The translations under genes were made by a program, and so were the position numbers. A DNA stretch of 64,000 bases, taken from Gp13-AA77 sp035946735 (GTDB lineage: Bacteria; Acidobacteriota; Terriglobia; UBA7540). Under the pieces are notes generated by a model. The model was not told the DNA's origin. It saw only the letters and a list, made by a program, of their open reading frames with translations, and ran no database searches. Positions 52,294 through 62,345 of the stretch are shown here, piece after piece (position 1 is the first letter of the stretch; each line of letters opens with the position of its first letter). The stretch is from NCBI GenBank assembly GCA_035946735.1, contig DASYYZ010000089.1:5770-69769 (forward strand), written 5' to 3'.

Positions 52294-54717
52294 TTAGTTG
52301 CGAAGGGGCTTTCCGTACTTCAGCATGTGCTGTATGCGCTCAACGGTGTTTTTGTGGCCGCAGAGTCGTACGAAGGCCTCGCGTTCCAAGTCCAGCAAAT
52401 ATGATTCTGAAACTCGCTGCGGCGACGTAAACTCCCCACCGCCCGAGAGCACACGGGCCAGTTCGGTGCCCACCACGACGTCATAATCCGAGATGTATTC
52501 CGCCCGCCGCATGAGATGAAGACCTAGCTTCATCTTCGCGAAGGCTGGTTGGCCAAGCGCCGGTACATCTTCGCGCGGAGTACCGGGCCGGTAACCACGG
52601 CGCCTCAGATCGAGCGCAGCCAGCTTAGCTTCAGCAATCAGTCGGTCGCGGTTCATGCTCACCGAATCGCGTTCGCTCAGGTATCCCAACTTCCGGGCTT
52701 CCGCGGCGCTGGTTGAAACCTTTGCCATGCCGACGGTCTCGAAGACCTCCTTCACGGCGATGAAAGGGTTGGCTTCGGGGTCCTTGGGCAGAGCATCCAT
52801 CGCCCGCAGCAGCATCTCTTTGGTGCCGCCACCCGCCGGCAGCAATCCCACTCCGGCTTCAACCAGCCCCATGTAGGATTCAGCCGCTGCTTGCACCCGG
52901 GCGCAATGGAGACAGATCTCTGTGCCGCCGCCCAAGGTAAGCCCAAAGGGAGCCGCCACAACCGGCTTTTCGGCGTACTTCAGCGCCATATTGGCGCCTT
53001 GAAAAGCCCGCACCGCCTCATGGATCTCTTCCCATTCGCCCTCGTGGATCCCTATCAGAAGCAGCATGAGATTGGCTCCAACGCAGAAATTGGGGGCTTG
53101 GTTGCCAATCACCATCGCGTCGAAATTCTCGTTCAAAGCTTTGAGACCGGCATGGATCATCGCCACCGTATCGGCGCCGATGGTATTCATCTTGGAATGG
53201 AACTCCAGGCAGAGGACCCCGTCTCCCAGGTCGATGAGACTGGCGCCGGCGTTCCTGCGAACTTCCTTGCTCTGAGCCGTAAGCGAGGGCAGGATGATGA
53301 CTCCGTCGCGCTGAGGCACCGGCAGATAGCTTGCCTTTCCAAATTCGAAATATCGAGGGCGCCCGCCGTCCTCGCAGTAGAAGGTCTTGTGTCCCTTGCC
53401 GAGCAGCTGCTCGGCGACCGGAGGTATCAGCCGCTGCTCGTGCCCCCATCGACTAACCAACTTTTCGACTCCCACCGCGTCCCACAGTTCAAAAGGGCCG
53501 GCTTCCCAGTTGAATCCCCACTTCATGCCGTTATCGACGGCCACGATGTCGTCAGCGATCTCGGGAATTCGCATGGCGGCGTAGTGAAAGGTGTCACTCA
53601 GAACCGTGCGATAGAATTCGCCGGCGCGGTCCTGCGCCTGCATAAGAATATTCACGCGCTGCCGCACATCTTCGATATTGCGCGCCATCTCGAGCGATCC
53701 CAGGCTGGGCTTCTGGCGCGACCGGTACTCGAATGTGGCGAGATCGAGCGTCCGAATCTCGCTGTCATCGCCCGACCCCGTTGCCGCCTTCACTTTTTTG
53801 TAGAAGCCTTGCCGCGTCTTGTCGCCGAGAAGCTCCCGCTTCCTCATCTCGGCCACAAAGCCCGGCGCCTCGAATAGTTCATGGCGCTCGTCGTTCGGCA
53901 GCGAGCGGCGTAGATTCTCGATGACGTGTGCGAGCACATCCAGTCCCACCAGGTCAAGCGTCCGGAAGGTCGCGCTCCTGGGCAAGCCCATGGCGGGTCC
54001 GGTGAGGGCGTCGATCTCCTCGATCGTGTAGCCGTCCTGCTGCATGATGTGCAGCACGTTCAGGGTGACAAACGTCCCGATGCGGTTGGCGATGAAATTG
54101 GGCGAGTCCTTGGCGATCACAATGCCTTTTCCGAGCACGACGTCGCCGAATCGGGACACCGCCTCCACAACTTCGGGCAACGTATTCTGAGTCGGGATCA
54201 CCTCCAGCAGTTTCATGTAGCGGGGCGGATTGAAGAAGTGAGTCCCCAGCCAGTGCCGCTGAAAATCGTCCCCAAAGCCCTCCGCGATGCCGGCGATGGA
54301 AATGCCCGAGGTGTTCGAACTCACCACCGCCCCCGGCGCGCGCAGCGTTTCAACTCTCTTGAGGAGGGACTGCTTGATGGCGCGGTCTTCCGTGACCGCC
54401 TCGATTATCCAGTCGCAGTCCCTTACCAGCCCGAGATCGTCTTCAAAGTTGCCGGGGGCGATGAGGCGCGCGGCCTCGGGAATGAAAAATGCGGCGGGCT
54501 TTGACTTGAGCGCAGCGTCCAAACCCGCGGTGGCAAGCCGATTGCGCACGCGCGGGTCCGAGGTTGATAGTCCCCTGGATTGTTCCTCCGCGGTCAGTTC
54601 CTTCGGCACCATGTCCAGGAGTACTACCGGAATTGAGGCATTTGCCAGATGAGCGGCAATCCTCGCGCCCATTGTGCCTGCTCCAAGCACAGCGACTCTA
54701 CGAATTTCACGCACCAT
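52294..54717 (-). CDS. 3-hydroxyacyl-CoA dehydrogenase/enoyl-CoA hydratase, FadN/FadB type
   Basis: 807 aa from ATG 54717 (GTG 54714 also follows GGGAGG well). The N-terminal NAD-binding domain (VAVLGAGTMGARIAAHLANA) and 3-hydroxyacyl-CoA dehydrogenase signature (FFNPPRYMKLLEVIP) are followed by a second dehydrogenase-C-terminal region (PALGQPAF) and a crotonase-type domain (VAAPFGLTLGGGTEICLHC, then GLVEAGVGLLPAGGGTKEM). Order dehydrogenase-first matches Bacillus FadN. It oxidises fatty acyl-CoA intermediates. The matching thiolase gene is not next to it. Confidence 0.92.
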   Translation of the reverse strand: MVREIRRVAVLGAGTMGARIAAHLANASIPVVLLDMVPKELTAEEQSRGLSTSDPRVRNRLATAGLDAALKSKPAAFFIPEAARLIAPGNFEDDLGLVRDCDWIIEAVTEDRAIKQSLLKRVETLRAPGAVVSSNTSGISIAGIAEGFGDDFQRHWLGTHFFNPPRYMKLLEVIPTQNTLPEVVEAVSRFGDVVLGKGIVIAKDSPNFIANRIGTFVTLNVLHIMQQDGYTIEEIDALTGPAMGLPRSATFRTLDLVGLDVLAHVIENLRRSLPNDERHELFEAPGFVAEMRKRELLGDKTRQGFYKKVKAATGSGDDSEIRTLDLATFEYRSRQKPSLGSLEMARNIEDVRQRVNILMQAQDRAGEFYRTVLSDTFHYAAMRIPEIADDIVAVDNGMKWGFNWEAGPFELWDAVGVEKLVSRWGHEQRLIPPVAEQLLGKGHKTFYCEDGGRPRYFEFGKASYLPVPQRDGVIILPSLTAQSKEVRRNAGASLIDLGDGVLCLEFHSKMNTIGADTVAMIHAGLKALNENFDAMVIGNQAPNFCVGANLMLLLIGIHEGEWEEIHEAVRAFQGANMALKYAEKPVVAAPFGLTLGGGTEICLHCARVQAAAESYMGLVEAGVGLLPAGGGTKEMLLRAMDALPKDPEANPFIAVKEVFETVGMAKVSTSAAEARKLGYLSERDSVSMNRDRLIAEAKLAALDLRRRGYRPGTPREDVPALGQPAFAKMKLGLHLMRRAEYISDYDVVVGTELARVLSGGGEFTSPQRVSESYLLDLEREAFVRLCGHKNTVERIQHMLKYGKPLRN

Positions 54718-55130
54718 AACCTCCCGGATCAGAGACATCGCCGACCACAGTCCGTGGATTTGAAAAAGTCCGGCTCGAGGGCGGCTGAAGGCCGAAAGAG
54801 CCCGCGTGAGAACGAACTACTTATTGAGCATTGCAGAATAGAGTGACGACCGCTGCTGTAGCGCCGGTCTGCGACCGGCGTTTTTCGCCGCTCATAGAGC
54901 GGCGCTACAGAGAATGACGTCACTGTATTTTGCAAATGCTCATTAGACGCCATTATGGCGAAAGGGCGGAAGACGGTCAAGGACAGGCTTGTGGCCGGTA
55001 ATCGCTCTCTACGAGCTGCCAAAAAAGTTTAGTAAGACTTAAAACCCAGCTGACGGAGAACTTCAAAAATGATACCCTCTGGGCGGACCTTGTGGCCTAG
55101 AGCCGTCCTTGCCGACCCAGGAGACTAAAG
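54718..55130. other. Spacer between divergent genes
   Basis: Holds the MITE-type copy at 54827-54941 and nothing else recognisable; AT-rich stretches near 55020-55070 may hold the propeller-gene promoter. Confidence 0.5.
54827..54941. repeat. MITE/REP-type palindromic element, copy 2
   Basis: Same element as 1272-1372 in opposite orientation: opposed GTAG-headed hairpins (GTAGCGCCGGTC at 54858, mirror GGCGCTAC) inside inverted ends that here extend to GAGCATTGCA/TGCAAATGCTC. Core homology spans about 100 bp with a few differences. Confidence 0.8.
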
Positions 55131-56195
55131 ATGAGACGCTCAACGGTTGTTTTGTCGCTCTTACTCAGCAGCCCTATTTTCGCTCAACAGCCTCCGGCGA
55201 TCCCGTATCAATCGGTTTCCGACTTTCTGAAGCTTCCGCCTGACGTGTATTTCGGCGAAGTGGCGGGTGTGGCAGTGAACTCCAAGGGACACGTCTTCGT
55301 CTTCTCGCGGGGTGATACTACCGGCCCCGCTTATGGGGCGGGCGCCGCACAACTTCTGGAGTTCGGCGCCGACGGTAAATTCGTTCGCGAGATTGGCCAT
55401 CATCTATATGCATGGTCGTTTGCGCACTCAGTGAAGGTCGACAGGGACGACAATATTTGGGCGGCGGACAAGGGCTCGGACATGGTGATCAAGTTCAGCC
55501 CTGAAGGCCGCGTATTGATGGTCTTTGGACGCAAGCAGGAAGCCTCGGATGAGGGCACCGGGCCGCTCGGCCATCCCCGGCCGCCCTTACCGCCCGTGGA
55601 CGGCATGTTCAGGCAAGTGACCGACATGGCCTGGGATGCGGCCGGAAATACGTTTATCAGCGATGGCTACATCAACTCCCGGGTCGCAAAAGTGAACAAA
55701 GACGGCGCCTGGCTGAAGTCATGGGGCGAGCCGGGTGACGGCCCCGGCCAGTTCAACACTCCGCATAGCATTGCGGTGGACGCGCAAGACCGCGTCTACG
55801 TGGCGGACCGGGGCAACCGGCGCATCCAGGTGTTCGATGGCGAAGGCAGGTTCCTGCGCCAGATCACGATCGACGTACCGGTCGATCCGAACGCGCGTCC
55901 GGCGATCGGTAACAAGCCGAACGCCACTACGGGCGCGATGGCGCCCGGGGCCCCCTGGGCAATCTGCATCACGCCGGGACCAAGTCAAGTGCTATTCAGC
56001 TCTGACGGGTACCCGGGCCGTATCTACAAGCTCAGCTTGGACGGGAAGGTGCTGGGCGTGCTCGGAGAATCGGGCAAGCAACTCAAGCAGTTCGGCTGGA
56101 TCCACGAGATGGCCTGCCCTTCCGAAACCGAACTCTACGTCGCCGAACTATTGAATTGGCGGGTGCAGAAGTTGATTCTCGAAGCCGGGCGTTAG
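55131..56195 (+). CDS. Secreted NHL-repeat beta-propeller protein
   Basis: 354 aa. A signal peptide (about 1-19, ending FAQQ) is followed by six NHL-type blades, for example GQFNTPHSIAVDAQDRVYVADRGNRRIQVF and GVAVNSKGHVFVFSRGD in parts. Resembles peptidyl-alpha-hydroxyglycine alpha-amidating-lyase-like propellers of Acidobacteriota. The metal-binding and catalytic residues cannot be assigned safely, so an amidating reaction is not claimed. It ends just before a REP-type element. Confidence 0.8.
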   Translation: MRRSTVVLSLLLSSPIFAQQPPAIPYQSVSDFLKLPPDVYFGEVAGVAVNSKGHVFVFSRGDTTGPAYGAGAAQLLEFGADGKFVREIGHHLYAWSFAHSVKVDRDDNIWAADKGSDMVIKFSPEGRVLMVFGRKQEASDEGTGPLGHPRPPLPPVDGMFRQVTDMAWDAAGNTFISDGYINSRVAKVNKDGAWLKSWGEPGDGPGQFNTPHSIAVDAQDRVYVADRGNRRIQVFDGEGRFLRQITIDVPVDPNARPAIGNKPNATTGAMAPGAPWAICITPGPSQVLFSSDGYPGRIYKLSLDGKVLGVLGESGKQLKQFGWIHEMACPSETELYVAELLNWRVQKLILEAGR

Positions 56196-56235
56196 TCAAA
56201 ATTCCCCGGACTGCGGCAGGCTGGCGCACAGCAGA

Positions 56236-56570
56236 GCGGGTAGCCACGACACGGTCTTTGTGTCGTGGGCTTTTGATTGGGGGTGGTGGTAGTCGGAAAC
56301 GGCACACGACGGGGACAGCGTGGCAGCACCAGTTCTGGGACCGCTTCGTGCGCCATGCCGGGGAGTTCGGGACCGGCTGGTGTACAGGCACCTGAACCCG
56401 GTGCGCAAAGGGCTGGCTGCGAAACCGGAGGACTGGCGCTGGTCGAGGTACAACAATTTCGATAAGGCCTCGGTCGCGGCCTGCCCGGTTCAGCTTGACG
56501 ATGTGCATTTTCCTGAGGCGTACCGCGGATGAAAAGCCCACGACACAAAGACCGTGTCGTGGCTACCCGC
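56236..56570 (+). mobile_element. Non-autonomous RAYT remnant flanked by perfect 39-bp inverted repeats, copy 1
   Basis: The 39 bp at 56236-56274 and at 56532-56570 are exact reverse complements. Each carries a REP hairpin CCACGACAC-GGTCTTT-GTGTCGTGG with a GTAG head. Between them, 56320-56532 encodes YRHLNPVRKGLAAKPEDWRW, the C-terminal motif of REP-associated tyrosine (TnpA-REP, Y1) transposases, in broken frame. The catalytic HUH part is gone, so it can only move in trans. Confidence 0.85.
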
Positions 56571-56736
56571 TACCCGCTTTATGCTGCCGCCCCGCGATCC
56601 GTCCGAGCCATACGTTCGCATAGCTGCGCTATGCGCCATCCTGACCAAAGAGAGACTATTCGGCACGAACTGAGCTTGCCCATACTACCTCCTCTTGTCC
56701 CTGTTGTTATTTTGACGTTTGAATTCTGAGGAACAG

Positions 56737-56761
56737 CGCGGACCTGGTGTTTAGGTCCGCG
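56737..56761. terminator. Terminator-like hairpin
   Basis: CGCGGACCT and AGGTCCGCG form a 9-bp stem with a 7-nt loop, followed by GCTTTTCC on the plus strand. It lies between the propeller gene and the convergent GloVer gene. Confidence 0.5.
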
Positions 56762-56873
56762 GCTTTTCCGAGATGACCTGCAGAGCCGCAGAGCTTGAAA
56801 AACAGGCCCGCGCTTCTGACTAACTACCCCACTCACTGCCTCGCTAGCTGATCTGACTTTGCAGTCTGCCGGC

Positions 56874-58344
56874 TTATGGTGCCCGGAATATCACGTTGCT
56901 GGTCAACGTGCCGCCGGGTGTTGTCACCCTAACGAACCCGGTGGTGGCGCCCGGGGGTACGACGGTTCCGATTTCGGAACTCGACCGCACCTTGAAGAAA
57001 GCCGGCGTGCCATTAAACGTAACGCTGGTGGCGCCGGACAGATTGGTCCCCAGAATCCTGACGCGCGTCCCCACCTTGCCGGAGGTGGGGTTTGTCTCCA
57101 CGAAGGGGCCAAGGCCTACAGCCAAGCTGAAGACGGTTCCGCAGCCGTTCTCGCAGTTGCTGCTGCTACCGCCAAAGGAGGTTGTGCCGTAGAAGCTGCC
57201 GCTAGTGGCTTGCGTCAAACCCCCGACTCGGCTGGAGCCATCAGTGCCATTGAAATTGTGCAGCGTTGTAAGCGTACCATTAGTGGTAATTGAGAAGATT
57301 GTACCACAGCCGTACGGGTACGGGCACGACGCGGTGCTGGTTCCCCCCACCGACGTTGCCCCATAGAGGTTTCCGTCCGTGCCCTGCACCAATCCTGCAT
57401 ACAGGGTGCCACCGTCGCTAGAGTCGAAGTTATGAAGTGTAGTGAAACTGCCCGTTGGCGTGATTTCGAATACGGTGCCCCAGGTGTAGGCTCCGCCAGT
57501 CTGCGTTGTCCCATAGAGGTTCCCGTTAGTAGCTTGAATGAGCGCAGCTATCGGTAATTGGCCGTCAGCGCCGTCGAAGCTGTGGAGCGTACTCAGTATC
57601 CCCGCCGGGGTGATCTTGAAGACTGTGCCGCAGCCCCCACCAAAACAAGAGTTAGCCCCGCCGGCCCACGTTGTGCCGTAGAAGTTTCCGTCGGTGGCTT
57701 GAATCAGCCCCGCCCAAGGGTCTTCGCCATCGGTGCCGTCGAAGCTGTGGAGCGTACTCAGTATCCCCGCCGGGGTGATCTTGAAGACCGTACCGCACCC
57801 ATTGCATGCGGTGCTTCCTCCGCCGCCTGAAGTGGTCCCATAGAAGTTCCCGTCGCTGCCTTGAACCAGCCCGGCCGCAGGCCCAGGCCCGGCCCCGTCG
57901 CTGCAATTGGCCTGGCTGCAAAAGCTGTAAAGCGTAGTCAAGACACCTGCTGCGGTGATTTCAAACACTGTACCATAGCTGTTCGCCCCGCCAAGCTCGG
58001 TCGTGCCGTACAACTTCCCGTTCGTAGCGAGAACCAGCCCATTCGGGTATGAGCCATCAGTGCCGTCGAAACTGTGCAGTGTCGTGAGGGTTCCTGTCGG
58101 AGTGATTTTGAAGACTGTTCCACATCCGTAAGGAGGGTCGCAGCTAAGGTCTCCGCCAAGGGTAGTTGTACCGTAGTAGTTGCCGTCGGTGCTTTGGACG
58201 ACAGAGCCTGTGGAAGGCTCGTAGCCGTCGGCTTCATCGAAGCTCAGGAGACTCGTGAACGTCTGTGCAGGCGAGCTAATCGCCTCAACCGCACAAATGA
58301 CACACGCGAGAAGAATTGATTTGCAAAAGCTAGAGCTTGCTCAT
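56874..58344 (-). pseudogene. GloVer-repeat secreted protein with TIG domain, frameshifted near the start
   Basis: The frame 56874-58013 encodes 379 aa of tandem GloVer repeats (units like TVFKITPAGILSTLHSFDG, then LIQATDGNFYGTT) and a C-terminal IPT/TIG-like beta domain. The repeats and a signal peptide (SILLACVICAVEAISS) continue upstream in the same frame to about 58330 but meet no start codon. A good start, ATG 58344, has AAGGGGGTAGGT upstream and reads MSKL, one base out of frame. One extra T near 58330 would explain it. Function unknown; such proteins are secreted in Acidobacteriota. Confidence 0.7.
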
Positions 58345-59099
58345 ACCTACCCCCTTTGCCGCTTTCGCGGCTCTCAAGTTCGGATTCCGAGAAGAAGCGC
58401 GTTGGCAGACGTACGCAGGCCTCTCGGTCTGAGGTCTTCGCCCTCTTATTGGCAACGTCCGAAAGCTTCGGACCTCAAAAACTGAGGTCGCGCTTGCTTT
58501 CCCCCCCTATTGAGGGCATGCGCATCCTTACGAACGTTCGCAGCAGCAACCCTGAGGCCGACGTTGGCCGGCCACGCGTGAAATGGCGGTCCGCTGTTTT
58601 GGGCTTTCACGACCGGGCGCGATCATACATGCTGGTCTTGTACAACTCAAACCAAATTATCGTGAAGCGTGTAGCCACGACACGGTTTTTGCGTCGTGGG
58701 CTCTTGATTGGCCCTGGTGGTAGTCGGAATCGGTACACGACCGGGACAGTGTGGCGGCACCAGTTCTGGGACCGCTTCGTGCGCCATGCCGGAGAGTTCC
58801 GGGACCGGCTGGTGTACATGCACCTGAACCCGGTGCGCAAAGGGCTGGCTGCGAAACCGGCGCTGGTCGAACTACAACAATTTCGATAAGGCCTCGGTGG
58901 CGGCCTGCCCGGTTCAGCTTGACGATGTGCATTTGCCTGAGGCGTACCGCGGATGAGAAGCCCACGACACAAAAACCGTGTCGTGGCTACCCGCTACATT
59001 TCTGGGCTACACTCCTGGTTCCTGCAGGGCCGCGAATCGACGGTGCTTGCGTCTTACTCCCATGAGATATAGACTGGCCTTCGTTGGGAAACAAAAGCC
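58345..59099. other. Spacer with RAYT-remnant element
   Basis: Holds the element copy at 58671-58990. A small hairpin, GACCTCA and TGAGGTC, lies at 58471-58489. Otherwise nothing supportable. Confidence 0.5.
58671..58990 (+). mobile_element. Non-autonomous RAYT remnant, copy 2
   Basis: Same orientation and layout as 56236-56570, about 2.4 kb away: GTAGCCACGACAC at the left, imperfect mirror at 58955-58990 (GTGTCGTGGCTAC), with the decayed MHLNPVRKGLAAKP motif of the transposase between. Inverted ends differ at a few positions and a few codons after the motif are missing, so this copy is older. Confidence 0.8.
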
Positions 59100-62000
59100 A
59101 TGATCATGGGTTTCCGTTCCCGTATGCCACACTGGGCGTTGATTTGGGCCGTCGTTTGTCTGGGCACAACGTGCTGGGCGAGCGACCCGGCTTCGGATAC
59201 CGTGTTATTCAATCGCGATATTCGGCCGATCCTTTCCGACCACTGCTACGCCTGCCACGGTCCCGATAAAGCCAACCGCAAGACCAACATGCATTTCGAC
59301 ACCGAAGAGGGCGCCTTCACAGCCCTCGCGAGCGGCGGGGTTGCCGTTGTGCGGGGCGATCCTTCGAAGAGCGTGATGTTGCAACGCATCAGTTCCGACA
59401 ACCAAGGCTTCCGGATGCCGCCGGCTTACATGGGCTACGCCAAGCTGCCGGACAAGCAGATCGATCTGATCCGGCGCTGGATCGAGCAGGGCGCCAAGTG
59501 GCAAAAGCACTGGTCCTTCATTCCGCCCGAGATCGCGGCCCGGCCGCAGGTGATGCACACGGCATGGCCGCGCAACCCCATTGATTACTATGTGTTGGCT
59601 CACCTGGAACACGAGGGGCTTGCGCCTTCGCCGGAAGCGGACCGGGCCACGCTGATCCGCCGCGTGACCCTTGACCTCACCGGCCTTCCGCCCACGCCTG
59701 CCGAAGTGGACGCCTTCCTGAGCGATCACTCCCCGGGCGCCTATGAAAAGGTCGTGGACCGGTTGCTCGGCTCGCCGCGTTATGGCGAGAACATGGCATG
59801 GCAGTGGCTCGACGCCGCCCGCTATGCCGACACCAACGGCTACCAGAGCGATGGCGTGCGCAACATGTGGCGTTGGCGCGACTGGGTGATCGACGCCTAT
59901 AACCGGAACATGCCCTTCAATCAGTTCACCGTCCAGCAGCTTGCCGGAGATATGCTGCCCCACGCCACCCGCGACCAGATCATTGCGACCGGCTTCAATC
60001 GCAATCATCGCACCAGCGCCGAAGGCGGACTCATCGATGAGGAATTCCGCGTCGCGTATGTGGTGGACCGGGTGGATACAACCTCAAGTGTCTGGCTCGG
60101 CCTCACGGTGGGCTGCGCCCGCTGCCACGACCACAAGTTCGACCCGATTCTGCAGAAGGAGTACTACCAACTCTTCTCCTACTTCAACAACGTGCCGGAG
60201 AAGGGATTCGTCTACAACTGGGGCAACGAAGAGCCTTACATCAAGGCTCCCACGCCCGGCCAGGAATCCAAGCTGAGAGATCTCGACGCGAAGTTGGCCG
60301 CGCAGCAAGCTTCCTACGAGTCGCTGCAACCCGAGATTGCCAAGAGCCAGCGCACTTGGGAACGCTGGGTGAAAAGCTCACAGGTTCCGGATTGGAACGT
60401 AAGCGACGGACTGATCCTGCATTTCCCGCTCGACGGCGACCTCCGCGAAACCACTGGCGTTTACGACAGGCGAAATTCTTTCAATCGCCAACCGCTTTTG
60501 AAAGAGTCTGCGGCGAAGCCCGACGATCCCTCCGAGCCTATTGTTACCGGCGGGACAGGCGCAAATCTGCCGTTCGTGGCTGGGAAGCTCGGCAAAGCAG
60601 CCAGCTTTGATGGCCATGATTACGTGAACGGCGGCAAGATGCTGAACTTTAACTATCTTGACCCCTTCACGTTCGCGGCCTGGATTTACCCCACAGCCGC
60701 TAACGGCGCCATTTTATCGAGCGTGGAAGACGTGCACGAAGGGGCAGGATATGGACTGTACCTGCGCGACAGCAAGCTCACCTTCCACTTCACAGTGCGC
60801 TGGACCGACCTCGGATGGCGCCTGGAGACTGCGCGGCCGCTGACGCTGAATCAGTGGCACCACGTCGCGTTTGCGTACGACGGCAACCGCAAGACTTCGG
60901 GAGCTCGATTCTACGTTGACGGCGTGCCGCAGGAGACGAAGGCGCTGTTCGATGCGATGGTATGGCCGCTCGGCGATCCGCAGCCGTTCAGGATCGGCGC
61001 GGGCGAAGGCCCGGAGGACCGCTTCCACGGCGCCATTGAAGACGTGCGGATTTACAACCGCGCGCTGTCTTCAGAAGAAGCGAGCGTGCTCCCGGTGGTG
61101 GAGAGCGTGACCGAAATCGCTTCTATTCCCCCGAGCAAGCGCACTCCCGTCCAAACAAACAAACTGGCCTACTGCTTCCTCGACCAATACGCGCCCGCAG
61201 CCGTCCAGGAATCCCGGCTGCAGCTGGCCGAGGCCCAGAGGGCGCGCGATCAGTATGACGCCAGCATTCCCACGGTGATGGTGATGAAAGAGGGCCCGCA
61301 GCGCGACGCCTTCATTCTGAAGCGTGGCGCCTATGACGCCCCCGGCGACAAAGTGTCACCGGCCCTGCCGCACGTGCTGCCTCCCATGCCCGCGGCGTTC
61401 CCCAACAACCGGCTCGGCCTGGCGGAGTGGTTGGTGGACCGGTCAAACCCGCTGACAGCTCGGGTGACCGTCAACCGGTTCTGGCAGATGCTGTTTGGCA
61501 CGGGCCTTGTGAAGACTGTGGACGACTTTGGATCTCAAGGCGAGTGGCCGGCTTACCAGGATGTGCTCGATGATCTGGCCACAACCTTCATGGATGGCGG
61601 CTGGGACGTCAAGGCTCTTCTCAAAACGATGGTGACGAGCGCGACTTACCGCCAGTCATCCAAGGTCACGCCTGAACTGCTGGAGAAGGACCCAGAAAAC
61701 AGACTCCTCGCTCGCGGCCCGCGTTTTCGCCTGGCTCCGCAGGCGATCCGCGATCAGGCGCTCGCAATCTCGGGGCTTCTGGTGGAAAAGGTGGGCGGTC
61801 CGCCCGTAAAGCCCTACCAGCCGCCCGGCCTGTGGGAGGAAGTCTCGTTCGGCGAGAGCTACAAACCTGACACAGGGGACGCGCTCTACCGGCGCAGCCT
61901 TTACACCTTCTGGAAACGGACGGTGGCGCCGCCCACGATGGTCACCTTCGATGCCGCTAGCCGCGAGACCTGCATCGTGCGCGCGAACCGCACCAACACG

Positions 62001-62342
62001 CCCCTGCAAGCTTTGAACCTGATGAATGACGTCACCTACGTCGAAGCGTCGCGTAAATTGGCCGAACGCATCACGAAGGAAGGCGCGACGCCCGAACAAC
62101 GCATCGGCTACGCGTTCCGCCTGGCCTTGGCGCGCCCGCCAAAGCCGCAGGAACAGAGGGTCCTGCTGGACGCGCTGGGGCAGTACCAAGCGCGCTACAA
62201 AGCCAAGCCCGATGCGGCGGTGAAGTATCTTTCCCAAGGCAACTCTCCGCGCGATCCGAAACTGGACACCGCGGAACTGGCCGCTTACACGGCGCTCGCC
62301 AGCCTGATCTTCAATCTGGACGAGACCATCACGAAGGAGTAG
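59100..62342 (+). CDS. PSCyt1/DUF1549/DUF1553 secreted protein with LamG-type domain
   Basis: 1080 aa. A signal peptide (about 1-28) precedes a single c-type haem motif CYACH (49-53) in the planctomycete cytochrome domain. DUF1549 follows (about 150-360: NPIDYYVLAHLE, DLTGLPPTPAEVDAFL, RDWVIDAYNRNMPFNQFT), then a concanavalin-like LamG domain (about 480-660: HFPLDGDLRETTG, WHHVAFAYDG), and DUF1553 (about 760-1010: NPLTARVTVNRFWQM, TTFMDGGWDVKALLKTMVTSATYRQ). Function of the family is not proven; it accompanies DUF1501 proteins and sulfatase/glycan degradation loci. Confidence 0.93.
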   Translation: MIMGFRSRMPHWALIWAVVCLGTTCWASDPASDTVLFNRDIRPILSDHCYACHGPDKANRKTNMHFDTEEGAFTALASGGVAVVRGDPSKSVMLQRISSDNQGFRMPPAYMGYAKLPDKQIDLIRRWIEQGAKWQKHWSFIPPEIAARPQVMHTAWPRNPIDYYVLAHLEHEGLAPSPEADRATLIRRVTLDLTGLPPTPAEVDAFLSDHSPGAYEKVVDRLLGSPRYGENMAWQWLDAARYADTNGYQSDGVRNMWRWRDWVIDAYNRNMPFNQFTVQQLAGDMLPHATRDQIIATGFNRNHRTSAEGGLIDEEFRVAYVVDRVDTTSSVWLGLTVGCARCHDHKFDPILQKEYYQLFSYFNNVPEKGFVYNWGNEEPYIKAPTPGQESKLRDLDAKLAAQQASYESLQPEIAKSQRTWERWVKSSQVPDWNVSDGLILHFPLDGDLRETTGVYDRRNSFNRQPLLKESAAKPDDPSEPIVTGGTGANLPFVAGKLGKAASFDGHDYVNGGKMLNFNYLDPFTFAAWIYPTAANGAILSSVEDVHEGAGYGLYLRDSKLTFHFTVRWTDLGWRLETARPLTLNQWHHVAFAYDGNRKTSGARFYVDGVPQETKALFDAMVWPLGDPQPFRIGAGEGPEDRFHGAIEDVRIYNRALSSEEASVLPVVESVTEIASIPPSKRTPVQTNKLAYCFLDQYAPAAVQESRLQLAEAQRARDQYDASIPTVMVMKEGPQRDAFILKRGAYDAPGDKVSPALPHVLPPMPAAFPNNRLGLAEWLVDRSNPLTARVTVNRFWQMLFGTGLVKTVDDFGSQGEWPAYQDVLDDLATTFMDGGWDVKALLKTMVTSATYRQSSKVTPELLEKDPENRLLARGPRFRLAPQAIRDQALAISGLLVEKVGGPPVKPYQPPGLWEEVSFGESYKPDTGDALYRRSLYTFWKRTVAPPTMVTFDAASRETCIVRANRTNTPLQALNLMNDVTYVEASRKLAERITKEGATPEQRIGYAFRLALARPPKPQEQRVLLDALGQYQARYKAKPDAAVKYLSQGNSPRDPKLDTAELAAYTALASLIFNLDETITKE

Positions 62343-62345
62343 TCC

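Larger units (their letters stand above)
56196..56873. other. Spacer with RAYT-remnant element and hairpin
   Basis: The first part is the mobile-element remnant 56236-56570. A terminator-like hairpin is at 56737-56761. Between them, 56571-56736, no gene or repeat is seen. Confidence 0.5.
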
